A stretch of DNA of 64,000 nucleotides, taken from NCBI GenBank assembly GCA_034769895.1, contig CM068367.1, positions 691,104,268 to 691,168,267 on the forward strand, in the 5' to 3' direction. Shown here piece after piece: positions 13,002-24,174 of this stretch (position 1 is its first letter; each line of letters begins with the position of its first letter). The notes beneath the pieces are model-generated. The model was given only the letters and a program-made list of their open reading frames with translations, ran no database searches and was not told the DNA's origin. This DNA comes from Magicicada septendecula (Eukaryota; Arthropoda; Insecta; Hemiptera; Cicadidae). The position numbers and the translations under genes were made by a program.

Positions 13002-13078
13002 GTACAATAAAAATACCCAAAAAATTTAGTATAATAATACAATAAAAATACCCAAAAAATTTAGTATAATAATATACA
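13002..13078 (-). repeat. short tandem repeat in BEL 3' untranslated region
   Basis: Two units of about 36 bp containing AATACCCAAAAAATTTAGT. The equivalent place in copy 2 (45841-46000) has four 40-bp units of the same sequence in the opposite orientation, so the array length varies between copies. Confidence 0.8.
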
Positions 13079-13318
13079 CTGCACCACACCGTTCACCATA
13101 ATTGACATCACACTGAGAAAAGAAAAACGTTTAAATGTTCACCAATGCACCGCTACATGGCGTCCATTAATGATACAATAAATACAAGTGCATAAATGGT
13201 ATACCTTACATAAGTTACATAATATAAGTTACATAAACAACATAGTAGTCAGTAAAATGTGCATGGTAGAGCATGTGCTCGACCGGCAATGTCCCGGGCA
13301 TGAAACACCGAGGCGCAA

Positions 13319-15223
13319 TCAGTCTGATGCCACCGGAAGTGGGCACAGCTTATGAATGGGTCTACGCAGAATGCCGTTAGCAGTGCGGACGTCCGCGACA
13401 CGTACCAACGAATCCTGCCCAAGATATGTCTGAGTGACAATACCGCGCTTCCAAAGCAATGGTGGAGTATTGTCATCCAGAATAAGGACCAATTGTCCTA
13501 CCGATAAATTTTTAGACTGCTTTTTCCACTTGTTTCGCTGCTGCAACTGGTGCAGATAGTCTCTGGACCAACTCTTCCAAATGGAACGAGTAAACCCTTG
13601 CAAAAGCTGCCATCTCCCCAAGCGACCCATATTTGAATCCGAGTAATCGGGTTCCGGTAGCGCGGTAAGGGGGGAGCCAATCAAAAAGTGAGCTGGAGTC
13701 AACGGCTCAGGATCCCCGGCGTCATTTGAAATGGAAAACAAGGGACCGGCTTGACTTGGCTTGGCTTGACTTAGTCCCACGTGGACTGGCGAAGTCTTGA
13801 GCGGATTTTTGGAATTCGTCCTGCTGGAAGAGCTTGTAAATGCCTTGGACCGCTGCCCGCCCTGACGTAGGAACATAGGACCGGCGTAGTCGACGGCGCA
13901 TTTTGAAAATGACTTGGAGGGAGTGACTCTGGGAACGGGTAATTGGCCTAAAGGTTGGCGTGAACCAGTAAGGACCATGCCACCGTTGCTGGTGGCCGTG
14001 TAACAAACGGGGTTAACAGCCGCGGGATAGGATGTCCGCGGGATTGTAATGCGAGGCGACGTGATACCAATTGCCCCTTGCAGAGAGCTGCTGTATCTCC
14101 GAGACGCGGTTGGCGGCTGGCGATTGGCTGTTGGCGCGCGGTAATTAATGCGAGTATCATTAATGTCGTCACGAGCCATGAACGAGGAGACCGGTTTGGT
14201 CATGTCTACGTTGAAGGGTAGATTCCCGGCGAGTATAAACCTTAGTTTAGTTTCTTGGATTGTCGGAAAATGTGGACTTCGAACGAATTTAGTCGGCTCA
14301 ATTAACTGCAAAAAGTATTGTGCCCCAAGTAATATGTCAATTTGTGACGAATTATTAAATTGCGGGTCAGCTAAAAATATCCCTCTAGGAATTTTCAAGG
14401 AAGCGATGTCAAAGGATTCGGTTGGAAGATTGTTTGTGATTCGGGGCAGCACAGCGCAGTGGACATTTAAGGTGAAGTCCTTATAACGTGAGTTTAAGCG
14501 CACGCGCGTGCTAAAATTGGCCTGACATGATGAGTTATTTATACCCGCGATAGGCAGCTCGGATTTGTTTAGTTTTAGGCCCATGCGGCGGGCGAAACCC
14601 ATAGTACAAAAATTAGCCTGCGACCCTGAATCCAGCAGGATTCTCACCGGGCGCCTTTTCCCGTGATGATCGATAGTAATGCATACGACGGTGGACAATA
14701 AAATTGATTTATTCGTCTGTAGCTTCAGGGAACATTGCTTATTGTTCCTGTTGCTAGACTGATTTATCGAAGCATGGAGCATAGTGTGGTGCCTTTTCGC
14801 GCATGCCTTGCATGAAAATTTGGAAGGACAACACGAGCTGTTATGGCCCGAGCGAGTACAATTCAGGCATAGTTTATTATGGATTAACACTTCTTTACGT
14901 TGTATAGGCTGTAGGGCGATAAATTGCGGGCATTCAAGTAGTTTGTGACTACCACGACACAGCTGACAAGATTTATTGTTTGGTGGAGTGTGCACTAGTG
15001 ACCCAGTGAACTCCGCGCGCTTAGTTGATTTGCGATAAGAAGCATTATCGCTAACCTGTCTAAAGCCAGACGAACCGGTCGGTGCATTTATGTTTTGTAA
15101 CAGCTGACGTCTTGAATTTAAAAACTTAATGAAATTACCATAAATAGGAAGTTGTTTTTCGCCTAAGGTTTCCTTCCACAACCTGCACGTATGCTCGTCA
15201 AGTTTTTGGGATAGAAAATGCAC
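13319..15223 (-). pseudogene. BEL gag C-terminus, protease and integrase C-terminus fused by deletion
   Basis: A single open frame of 634 codons. Residues 1-50 continue gag; 86-131 hold two CCHC-like knuckles (CQLCRGSHKLLEC and a second one); the retropepsin active site LLDSGS is intact at about 196-201. After about residue 340 the frame passes through low-complexity sequence straight to CAVDYAGPMFLRQGG, the start of the integrase core, and then to the BEL-type C-terminal domain (LTPAHFLIGSPL, PHKLCPLP-like end). Reverse transcriptase, RNase H, the integrase zinc finger and most of the DDE core are missing. The frame stayed open across the deletions, giving a gag-protease-integrase-tail product in theory. 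Confidence 0.85.
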
Positions 15224-15960
15224 AAAAATAAACTCGAACGTATTTACAGAAAGTTTAATGAGTTCAGCGCATTTATGTTGGCGGTGAGCTCATCTATAAA
15301 TTTAGAAATGCTGAGCACGGACTCACGTTGAATGTGTCTCATGCCCAGGACGTTTGCAGCGTGATAAGTGGTTACAATCAATTAATTGTCATAGCGCGCC
15401 CTTAACAACTCAATGGCCACCGTGTAATTTTCGTGCGTGATAGGTAGCGATTTTATGACATTCAGCGCCTCGTCTTTTAATGATAAGTGCAAATAGTGAA
15501 GCTTCTGGATGCCAGTCAGGTCCGTTCGGACATGAAGTAGCTCCAAAAACATGTGGTAAAAGTGTTGCCACTCGATTATATCACCTGAGAAGCAGGGTAG
15601 CTTAATAGGTTGCAATTGAATGGGAGGCGTGCTGAATGTAACTACCTCAGATGGACTTGCTGCCTTCCTGGTCATTTCCTCGGCATGGTCTATTAAATTT
15701 TGCAGCTTGCATTCTATGCTGCATAAGTCGTCTTCTTTTTGAACCCTATCGCTAGTAGAAGCAAAATCGGAGTCCTCAGACTCGATTTGTGTTTGGATCC
15801 CATCATATTTAGCCGATAGTTCCGTAAGGTGGCGAAGCTTTATTTTTAATGCATGATTGTCATGGGTATCATGATCGAAATTGTCGGCATAAGTATTTAT
15901 GCGCGATATAGAGGCCTTGATCGTGCCACGTTTCTTGATCAGCGCCTTCATATCCGCCAT
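15224..15960 (-). pseudogene. BEL gag N-terminal part
   Basis: Starts at ATG 15958-15960 (MADMKALIKKRGTIKAS) and matches the start of gag in copy 2. It contains the DUF1759-type gag domain usual in BEL/Pao (PIQLQPIKLPCFSGDI near residue 117). A stop codon interrupts the frame after RYDN at about 15380, and a further shift near 15240-15260 separates it from the following frame. Structural protein of the virus-like particle; not functional as it stands. Confidence 0.9.
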
Positions 15961-16986
15961 GATTGGGTATGAACAAAATAAAAAAGAACAAGAATTTAAA
16001 TGATGCTACAAAGGCCAAGTTAATGCAACGAGATGAGCCAGACCAGGCAGGAAGTCCAAATCATAAAGTCACGCGACGACACGGTAATACTTACTAACAT
16101 ATGTTAACTAAATTTATGTGACAATAAAATCCTGAATTAGGCATTACAAACAATACAGCAGTAATCATTAATGACATGAGTGCTGTTTGAAAAGATATGA
16201 CTTACAAATAAAGAGAATCTTAATTGATTTCGCAAAAAAAATTATAAGTTCATATTCAAATTATTGAAAAATATTTTAAATTATTTTAATTATTAGATCA
16301 TTTTATTATTTCTATACTGCTTTGTTTAATTTAATGGTATTGAGAAAAAATATGCGAATTATGCAAGTTGAAACTAATGTAAAACATGAGTTCAGTCAGT
16401 TGAAATGGTACTTATCGGCATGTTCTAGAATGCATCGAAAGCCTGTCGGAACCCTCGTAGTCGTGTCAGGCACTCAAGCATGGATAATGTAGACATGGTC
16501 GTTGCCTGTCCGGTGATGTCCAATGCGGTGGAATCCTGTCTAGATAGGCTGCTCTGGATTTTCCCAATGCTGCATGCCACGTGCTAGATATGCCGTAATG
16601 ATGATTCCAATGTTCCGCTTGGCGAAATATGACGTCCCCAATGTCGTGTGATACGATTCCCAGAAGTAGGTGCTAATTGACGAGTTGTTGAATTTAAATT
16701 GAAGAAAATGGAAATGCTGATAGGCCTGCTTAATGCACTAAACCATGAGACGAATTGTCCATGGATTTAGTCACGTCCGTGAAATACAAATCCGGGGTCG
16801 GAGGACCATATGTTGTCGCTGGACGAGAATGCTGTCGCTGGACGAAAGTGCGGTCGCTCGCGAGCCGAAAATGTTGTCGTTTGTGGACAGAGAATGGCGG
16901 TCGCTTGTGGACCAAGAAATGCGGTCGCGTTGGACCAAAAATGTTGCCTGTAAGGCTGAAATAAAATCCGGTTACGGAGAACCATA
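15961..16986 (-). other. BEL copy 1 leader with short imperfect repeats
   Basis: Untranslated region between 5' LTR and gag. Next to the LTR the coding strand reads TATGGTTCTCCGTAACC; the TGG two bases inside the LTR is the expected place for a primer binding site, as in copy 2 (TATGGTCCTCCGGACC), but I could not name the tRNA. Between about 16795 and 16950 there are several imperfect units of 20-28 bp built on GTCGCTTGTGGACCAAGAAA-like sequence. Copy 2 has a shorter related array. Confidence 0.7.
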
Positions 16987-17413
16987 TGTTGCAGGCTTAA
17001 CGCTCTCGAAATTATCTTGAGTTAGTTTTGCAAGCTTAAGGAAGCTGGTAGGAAGTCAGAAAGTGTTTTGCATTAATTAGTGGACTGTAAATTATGATCA
17101 AGTAACGTTTATTGAAATCATTCAGAAGCGCAGGCCTACGCAATTACGTCTTAGTTCATAGCCAAAATATAAGATGTGGCGTAAGTTGTAAGGCTACGTA
17201 ATGTGTAGCATTGAAACTAGATCAAAATAAGAAGAACATAGAAAATTTAGGTCGCCGCGGCTTGGCGAGAAAGCAAGGGTGCAAACGCACTGTTCAAAGA
17301 TTGAGTGATGACTGATTAGTCGTAGCGGGGTGACCACGTGGAACACCGCTACGGTGACGTAAGTGCGCTAGGCAGATTGCGCGTGAGCAAGTACAATGTA
17401 CAATGCATTAACA
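16987..17413 (-). repeat. BEL copy 1, 5' LTR
   Basis: 427 bp, near identical to 12161-12587, followed by the target duplication GTTAT at 17414-17418. Confidence 0.95.
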
Positions 17414-18321
17414 GTTATAAATTCCCTTTTTTCATTTCCAGAACTGGGTAAGGATGCTGACCAATTACGTGGAGTCTTGTGTGTTATGTAATTACATTAT
17501 TCAATTCTATGCTGATATATTACTGTACATAAACAGCAACAAGTACAAGGTAAGACAATACAAGGTAAGATTAATACACGGAGCTGATAATATGCAGTGA
17601 CATATTGTTACAAGGATCGCCGTGATCGTCACCTTTAAACAGTGGAATAAAAGCAAGTAACACTAGAGAATTTGTTACTCAAACTTCAGTTAAAGTTGAA
17701 GATAGTTTCAATAAACACACTCGTAAACATGAATTCTTCAAGTTTACGGTTGTCCTACACGCAGTATCCCAACAAATAATAAATATCACATAATTGACAT
17801 TGTCGCAATAAATAATACAAGTCGCCAATTGTAGATGTTCGCACACAATAATTTACAATTATAACACTCGTACCGCTTCGATTCCGATTCACAACTGGCC
17901 GGTCTCTATAAAAATACCGCTATTTACACTTCGCCGGTGTATAGTAATAATCGACCATCGCCTGGAAGGCGCAAAAAGGTCTTACAGGAGCGCTGCGTCA
18001 GATAAAGCAAACGAGTGAAATTGCTTTATTTTTCTCTGTCCACTGCTTTGTGTATGCAGCCTAAATTGCCTAAACTACGTCGCTCATTGAGTACTTCCAT
18101 TAAATGATGGGACCTCTACATGAACCGATCCTACTGGCCTTTCTCTATTATCTTACTTTCTGTGGCTTTCTCTGTACTTATTATTATTATTATTATTGCA
18201 TATTCAACTTATTTTTTTTTTTAACTCTATGACTCTATTTGCTTCACTTCCTCTTTTATATCTCTGTTTGATTCTTCTACGCCAGTGGGTATTTTATTGA
18301 TAGTAATAAACGCACCCATGC

Positions 18322-18654
18322 TTGAGATACATTTTTCCCCTTCACAACTCTTGCCCGTTCAGATCTCTATGTAATTCACTCAAGTCACCACGTAAGAGAC
18401 CTAACTCTGTAATAATACACTCTTGCTTTTGCTCCTCTATCAGTGCTTTGATGCCTTCCGTTTCACGACTCCGTTTCTCTGCTTCCCACTTACGTCTTTC
18501 ATCTTATTTTCTGTTCCTTCTGCATCCCGTCGACATTCCTCTTTTTGCAGTTCTGCCGTTTCTAGCAATTGCGCTTTCTGGCGTTTCTCTACTTCTTTTC
18601 TTTCGCACCTGGGTTTCTAATCCTATAGTAATAACGCTTCGAAAGCTTCCATAA
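18322..18654 (-). pseudogene. gag-like charged coiled-coil fragment
   Basis: Minus-strand translation is rich in Arg, Lys and Glu (for example RKWEAEKRSRETEGIKALIEE) with a heptad-like pattern, then RGDLSELHRDLNGQEL, followed by stops. Similar N-terminal coiled coils occur in gag of insect gypsy elements, including the one at 25392-26135 in this window. The hydrophobic plus-strand frame over the same bases is only its complement. Confidence 0.45.
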
Positions 18655-18756
18655 TGGATACTTTATTGGTATATACTTTTTACTAATCAGTTATCATACA
18701 CACTAAACTCTTGTACGATATAACCGTCCTCTGATTATTACTATTAAATGTACTGT

Positions 18757-18774
18757 ACGCCGCTTCTGATACCA
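18757..18774 (-). other. candidate primer binding site of gypsy remnant
   Basis: Minus strand TGGTATCAGAAGCGGCG just inside the presumed 5' LTR. TGGTATCAGAG-like sites are the usual initiator tRNA-Met primer sites of many LTR elements. Inference from position and sequence only. Confidence 0.45.
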
Positions 18775-19474
18775 AATGCTATGACGATCACACCATTATA
18801 CAAAAGTTCTTCAAGTTTACGATTGTACAACACACAATATCCAAGCAAACAATAAATACTACATATTAACACTGTCTCGATGATTCAAGCCACCAGTTAA
18901 ACATGTCCGTACGCAAAGATTAAGACGGTCATTACTTTCTGTCGCCTTTGTTAATTTGAAAGACTATAGGTATACGAGATAATAAATAATTAGGAAATAA
19001 TTCTGCTTGCAAAATGGAAAATAATGTTTTTTTAATTTTTTACAAGATTTGTAATGGTCTATTTTGAACTAATTACGTAAATATCGTAACTCATAAAACC
19101 CCTTGTTACTGGGAAGCGGATCGTTCGAAGTGACTGCGTAATACATGGCAAGCGGTACAGTTTTCCTCTCTAACAATCTGTGTCAACGATCTCTTCGTTG
19201 GGCAGCAAGTGATAGAAATTTAAACGGTCTATTCCTCTTAGAGTATGAAACTGTCCCTTAAAGTAGGAAGATCACTAGCTGGACAACGACGTTGACATGC
19301 AAAAGCATCAAAGATCACTTTGCTAGATAAAAAGACAAATGAAAGGAAGACCTCTTCTGTACGTAAAACAACTGTAGACGAATCACTTCAAAGTATAAAG
19401 TCTCTAAGCCAGTCATTTTGCAGACCACTAGTGCATAAATAGTTCAATAAGGGGTTACAGACGAATCCAACATA

Positions 19475-19682
19475 CGAATAACCCCGTCAATGATTGACTA
19501 ATTAGCGATTTGAGAACTTGGCAAAGATCAGAATTTGAACTTTTCTCTCGAATTATATGAATTTTATCACGTTTACACTTTTCTTTAATAACATTAGAAT
19601 ATTTATAACGTACATGGATAAAAAGTTTATAACCTAAATTATGAACACAATTTACATAAACTGTTATCAATTAAAGCACCTA
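19475..19682. repeat. 208-bp direct repeat, copy A
   Basis: Nearly identical (two or three differences) to 19877-20084, offset by 402 bp, from CGAATAACCCCGTCAATG to TTAAAGCACCTA. Confidence 0.95.
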
Positions 19683-19876
19683 TCAAGCTTGAAATTCTTT
19701 ACTTCTTGTTTGGTAAAAAATACGTTTCACTATCATTCCTAAATTTCAGTGGTCTTTTGGGTGCAAAGTTGCACTACCACCAGTACAGAATACGAAAACC
19801 TTCAGCATTTTAAAGTGTATTTAATTTCATTGGAAACCGTGTACGTTACTAAGTGACGACGTTGTTGTACATGAGG

Positions 19877-20084
19877 CGAATAACCCCGTCAATGATTGAC
19901 TAATTAGCGATTTGAGAACTTGGCAAAGATCAGAATTTGAACTTTTCTCTCGAATTATATAAATTTTATCACGTTTACACTTTTCTTTAATAACATTAGA
20001 ATATTTATAACGTACATGGATAAAAAGTTTATAACCTAAATTATGAACACAAATTACATAAACTGTTATCAATTAAAGCACCTA
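19877..20084. repeat. 208-bp direct repeat, copy B
   Basis: Second copy of 19475-19682. The 194 bp between the copies are unique here. The ends are not TG...CA, so this is not obviously a miniature LTR element. Confidence 0.95.
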
Positions 20085-21218
20085 ATGGTGACGGCCTACA
20101 ACTTATGCGATCTGGCCATAGACAAAGGTTCCGTCAAACTAACAGGCGAGTCAAGGTGGAGGCAGCAGCGATGCATGCCCTGACCCTAAAAAAGCAGGAG
20201 GTATCTTCGCTATTACTCCGGTGCATCACCGTTGGTTCAAGGCATCAGTCTACAAACTGCTGAGGACCTCACTTGCTGAGATCCTCTCCCAACTGACCTC
20301 AAGTCATATGGAGCACACCTATTCCACTACCAAACGCCCTTGAGAGAGTATGACATTTGCACTCATCGAAGGAGTCACTCCAGGAGTACGACAAACACAC
20401 CTCTTCACAACTTCCCAATGCCTATGTGGTAACCTTAAGCTTAGTTGTTGGACAAGGTATGCAACATTACCACGAGTAGCGCCGTAGCGCACAATTTGCG
20501 CTATTGAAGCATACATCCTTGTTTACTTTAAACTGTTTCCACTACAGAGTTTTGCTTAGTTGACAATTTAAACTAAATATGTTACCCCTTCTTTACAGAT
20601 TCTAAAATCAGAATACTTCCGGATTACCTTACAAATAATATTAAGGGTTTTTTTATTTAATTTTAGTAATCCTGTATTTATTACGGTTGCATGCTGTATC
20701 ACAAACGTGCTGTATGTTTGTGATATTTCTTTTCTGTAAAGGACAAAGGACGGAAATTTGAAATAAAAAGATTAGGATATCCAGTCTCTCATAAACAATA
20801 ATTTAAATTGTTAAATCAGTTTTCGGCAAGTTAACCGAACCAGAAAAAGATTTTATTACAAAAATACTAACTGTCCGTGGGTTTATTTTGTTTTCCGTAT
20901 GTATTCTTTGGAAGGGAGTCCCTCTTATCAAAATTCGGAATTACAGATATTAATTATATCGGACATCAAATGAATGCTTTACAACTTCCTCTTTTTGGTA
21001 CAATGATACAGCTCAGCAGCTAAGCAGTAACTAGACCTGTACACGTAATATAGTTTTGCACAAGGAAAATAACCTAAGCGAAGTATTCAAGCTGCCTACT
21101 GTTTAAAATGAAAAACAAACTAACTAAATATATATAGGTCTGTCTATCGTTGAAATGCGTTCTTTTACGCCTACCCAATCAACAGTAATCAACCACACAC
21201 TACTACAACCACCAATCG
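20085..21218. other. no recognisable gene
   Basis: A slightly GC-richer block at 20085-20520 has short frames on both strands that I do not recognise. The remainder to 21218 is AT-rich. The last bases lead into the Polinton target duplication at 21219-21224. Confidence 0.5.
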
Positions 21219-21224
21219 TTGCCA
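21219..21224. repeat. Polinton target-site duplication, left (TTGCCA)
   Basis: TTGCCA directly precedes the inverted repeat and recurs at 55441-55446 directly after the other end. Confidence 0.85.
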
Positions 21225-21239
21225 GTAGTGTGTTGGGGG

Positions 21240-21440
21240 TATCGAGCCAGGAAGTGTGACATCACGATCAGCTGATGACCGGAAGGTGTGACGTCATGAA
21301 CAGCTGGCAATGACGTCGCAGGTAAGTGTCGTCAGATGACGTCATGATCAGCTGATGATGACGTCCGTAATGTCAGCTGAGCGTGATGTCATGTTCTGGT
21401 CAGAGTAGATTGTGACGTCACACTTCCAGGCTCGATGCCC
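21240..21440. promoter_or_regulatory. cluster of TGACGTCA and CAGCTG palindromes in left TIR
   Basis: Exact TGACGTCA at 21289, 21337 and 21413, near matches (TGACATCA, TGACGTCG, TGACGTCC, TGATGTCA) between them, alternating with CAGCTG at four places. TGACGTCA is the consensus for CREB/ATF bZIP dimers and CAGCTG is an E-box. Whether they bind anything is inference; the same cluster is kept in the other terminal repeat. Confidence 0.6.
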
Positions 21441-21905
21441 CCCCCCCTACTTGAATGTGAATTTCTGTGTCTGTACACGCGCGCATTCGGACACAAAATT
21501 TTCTCCGTTAAAAGTTAGTTTATACCAAAATATATCTTCATAATTTAATACAAGCAATATTTTATGTAACAAGTCGTCATTACCAACAAACGACTCGATT
21601 CAAATCTGTAAAAACCTGTTAGCACCATTTAATTTATAAATAATAAAAATATAATTAAGCAATAAACTGCAATTTGTGATCATAAATTTGTGTCATACCA
21701 AAGTACCTACCTACTCGTCAACACTAATAGAATTGCGCCATAACGCTTCACGGTGATACGATGCAACAGTTCTAACAAGTGGATTGCACCACAACGCTTC
21801 ACTGTGATACGACGCAATGGTTCCAATAAAAAAATTAAACCAGTCCACGTAAGTCATCGAGAGATGTTGCACTGGCAACGGTGAACGAAACACTGACCCC
21901 TGTCA

Positions 21906-22747
21906 CATAACTGGGGGTCGCAAGTAGTGCAGTGTCCCGAGTCTCAGAAAGGACTCCTGCCACTGGGTCAATTTGAGTTCTTTATATATGTTTTGACCTA
22001 ATTATGGAGGGGTCTGAAGCGACCTGCGATTGGTGGATTATACCACCGGGACTAGCAAACGAGGTCGCTTCCAGGACTCACCTGGTCGCGGGGTGTATTT
22101 ATCAAGTCCGGCAATGAGGGAATTGTGGGTCACTCTGTCGGAACGAACATAGAATCTACGCGCCAGGCGTCTCACGGTGTCATCAAGAGAGCGGACACCG
22201 AGTGCGCTCCCCAAAAGACGAGAAGAGTACCTCCGGGGGACTTTGCACGCAAGCTTCAGTCCCCGGTCGAGTACGCGCTGGAGCGTTGTTCTATGACCAC
22301 GAGCCAGGTATCCCCAAACAGGACAGGCATAGGTAATCACGGGCAACACGTACGAGTTGACTATGAGCTTACCTAGCCGGAGGGTCATTGCCGGATTAGA
22401 TAGCACGGGCCAGAGTCTACTGAGTTGCGCCGAAGCGCGTTGCGTTGACGGATGTATTGTGTATGTATTCGCCAGGTGAGTCGGGAATCCACGTGGAGCC
22501 CGAGGTACTTGACGCTGTTGGTCCAGGGCACCTCGACGGGGCCTACTTTAAGCGGCAGGGGCCGCTTGCGTTTGTGCGAGAATATTACCGCGGCGCTCTT
22601 GGAAGCGTTAACGGCAACTCTTCAGTCATCGGTTCACCCGACATACGCGTCGAGTTGACGCTGGAGCTTAATTGCCGCATAACTTGCGTTCGGCTCTGAG
22701 GCAAAAGCCGCAGTGTCGTCCGCGAACAGCGACAATTTTACTCCAGG
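21906..22747 (-). mobile_element. 5'-truncated jockey-type LINE inserted in the Polinton TIR
   Basis: Flanked by a perfect 14-bp duplication, ACTGACCCCTGTCA, at 21892-21905 and 22748-22761. The right TIR of the Polinton (about 50925-50965) shows the uninterrupted sequence, confirming the insertion. The element holds only the 3' end of a reverse transcriptase gene on the minus strand, as usual for incomplete target-primed reverse transcription. There is no poly(A) tail at the 3' side (21906), which reads ...CCCCCAGTTATG on the coding strand. Confidence 0.9.
22038..22740 (-). pseudogene. jockey-clade reverse transcriptase, C-terminal part
   Basis: The minus-strand reading begins inside the palm with LFADDTAAFAS (catalytic YADD-type box, about 22715) and continues through the thumb (PLKVGPVEVPWTNSVKYLG in a shifted frame) to the jockey-type tail NSYVLPVITYACPVWGYLA (22340-22260) and ends near 22038. 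A stop after QLDAYVG and two frame changes break it. N-terminal endonuclease and fingers are missing through 5' truncation. Confidence 0.85.
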
Positions 22748-22997
22748 ACTGACCCCTGTCAACACTGTGTCACTCGTATAAATTGTGGTAGTGGTGGAAG
22801 GGGAAAGGAACGAGGAGGGGGGAAATAACATGCATATATATCGTTTTTCCGCTATATGTATTCCAAAAGACAAAACATAAAATATTTTATCCGCACACAC
22901 ACATGCACACAAATAAACACAAATAAAATAACACATGATACTATCATGTAATAATTAATACAAAATATTAAAATATATTTACCTTAAATTTTTTCAG

Positions 22998-23895
22998 TCA
23001 TGTTTGGCTGTCATAATATTTCTTAATTGATGCCTGATTGTATACCCCCTTTATTTTCTTATTGATGGGGTTAGTGATTTCATAAGTGTTATTGCCCTTG
23101 TCTCTTGTGATAGTGTACGGTCCCACGTATAATAATAGTAATTTTTTTGTAATGCCTTCTATTGAGCTGGGTAATTCTCTGTTTTTTATCAGCACAATTT
23201 CTCCTATCTGGTATTTGATAGTATTTTGCTGGTTCTTAGAATATTTATTCCTTTGTTGCTCTACTTTCTCTGCGATTCTGTTGTACAATTTTCTTTTTTT
23301 CGAATTGATATTCAGTGTTTGTGGGAAATTGAATCAGATCATTTATCTCTCTAGGCGGTGGCCGCTCGAACATCATTGAGTATGGTGTGTCTTCAATGAA
23401 GTTGTGGTAAGCCAGGTTTATAAATTCTTCAGTGGATTTTACGTAATTGTGCCATTCCTTTTGTTTATCATGGCAGTAGGTCCTTAGGATTCGACCCACT
23501 TCTCTAAGTACTCTCACAACTGGGTTACTGCTGGGGTGATAAACGGATGTTTTGTAGGTTTTAATACCATGTTCCCAGAGTTTGCTTTTCCATTGAGTTC
23601 TTTTAAATTGAGTCCCGTGATCGGTTATGATTGCCATAGGTTTCCCTACTTCTGGTATAAATTTGGTTAATATGATCTCAATAATTTTCTTGGTGGTAGC
23701 ACGGTTAATGGAGTACAATTTCGTATATTTGGTGAAGTGATCGAACATGATTACAATCAATCGAAATCGGTGTCTTCCTCCACTGCGAGGAAATGGACCA
23801 CAAATATCAAGGAATACCCTTTCTAATTTTTGACTTGATATTATTGGTATCATCATACCCTCTTTTTCGAATTGTTGCACTTTACCATTTGGCAA
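22998..23895 (-). pseudogene. gypsy integrase, core and C-terminal domain
   Basis: From 23895 downward: LDICGPFPRSGGRHRF (first Asp of the DDE triad), ITDHGTQFK (second Asp), YHPSSNPVVRVLREVG where the family has a Glu in the place of the second V (NP.ER), so the third catalytic residue looks replaced by Val at NPVVRV. The next frame (23288-22998) encodes the C-terminal tail with GEIVLIKNRELPSS and a PYTI-like strand. The two frames overlap by 44 bases around 23245-23288, so a shift separates them. The zinc-binding N-terminus is deleted. Confidence 0.8.
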
Positions 23896-24169
23896 TACTA
23901 CTTTCCTGCTGTAGTCGGCTTAACTCCACTTGGTTGATCAAAGATATGTTAGATCCTGTGTCGATCATTAAGGTTGACATGGTTCCATTTATTTGGGCAC
24001 TTATGTACACTATTTCACTATTTCTGCTAGGCATCGGTTGATTATTTTCTTCAATAAACTCGTCTCTTATATTTTTTAAATAGTTTGTATGTATTATAGT
24101 GATCTTTTTGTCTGTCGTCTTAAATTCCCCAAGAGATTGGTCCAGTGATGGGCTGTTCACAGTTTTCAC
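23882..24169 (-). pseudogene. gypsy retropepsin
   Basis: MIDTGSNISLI carries the intact aspartic protease motif DTG. The frame ends shortly after the flap region, at the deletion joint with integrase. It would process gag and pol polyproteins; here only the first half of the fold remains. Confidence 0.8.
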
Positions 24170-24174
24170 TGACC

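Larger units (their letters stand above)
12161..17413 (-). mobile_element. BEL/Pao LTR retrotransposon, internally deleted (copy 1)
   Basis: The element is bounded by two 427-bp LTRs (12161-12587 and 16987-17413) and a 5-bp target duplication, GTTAT, at 12156-12160 and 17414-17418. Coding strand is minus: gag starts at 15960 and runs to lower coordinates. Compared with copy 2 (40295-46726), the whole reverse transcriptase and RNase H and most of the integrase core are absent. My hand comparison finds about nine differences between the two LTRs, so this insertion is older than copy 2. It could only move with enzymes supplied by a relative. Confidence 0.95.
17606..19000 (-). mobile_element. decayed Ty3/gypsy remnant with diverged LTR-like direct repeats
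   Basis: A stretch at about 17740-17860 recurs in diverged form at about 18808-18920 (TTCAAGTTTACG..., AATAAATA..., CACATAATTGACA-like), as expected of two old LTRs. On the minus strand the proposed internal side of the right copy reads TGGTATCAGAAGCGG (18774 down to 18760), which resembles an initiator-Met-type primer binding site. Between them, minus-strand frames at 18310-18660 give a charged, coiled-coil-like gag start. No enzyme domain remains. Exact borders are uncertain. Confidence 0.5.
21225..22830. repeat. Polinton left terminal inverted repeat (split by jockey LINE)
   Basis: Reads inward as: CRE/E-box-like palindrome cluster (about 21240-21440), a segment around ACACGCGCGCATTCGGACAC, CCTGTTAGCACC block (21618), two 46-50-bp units (about 21728-21830), CACGTAAGTCATCGAGAGATG, the jockey insertion, then GTGGTAGTGGTGGAAGGGG ending near 22830. 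Each block has an inverted counterpart in 50360-51211 plus 55325-55440. The right repeat carries one more tandem unit. The inner limit is approximate. Confidence 0.8.

Noticed and set aside
20319-20516. 65-codon minus-strand ORF as a gene
   Set aside because: No recognisable domain and no supporting signals.
21221-21230. Polinton end placed at AGTAGTGTGTT (one base earlier)
   Set aside because: That placement leaves only a 4-bp match (TGCC) between flanks; starting at 21225 gives a perfect 6-bp duplication.
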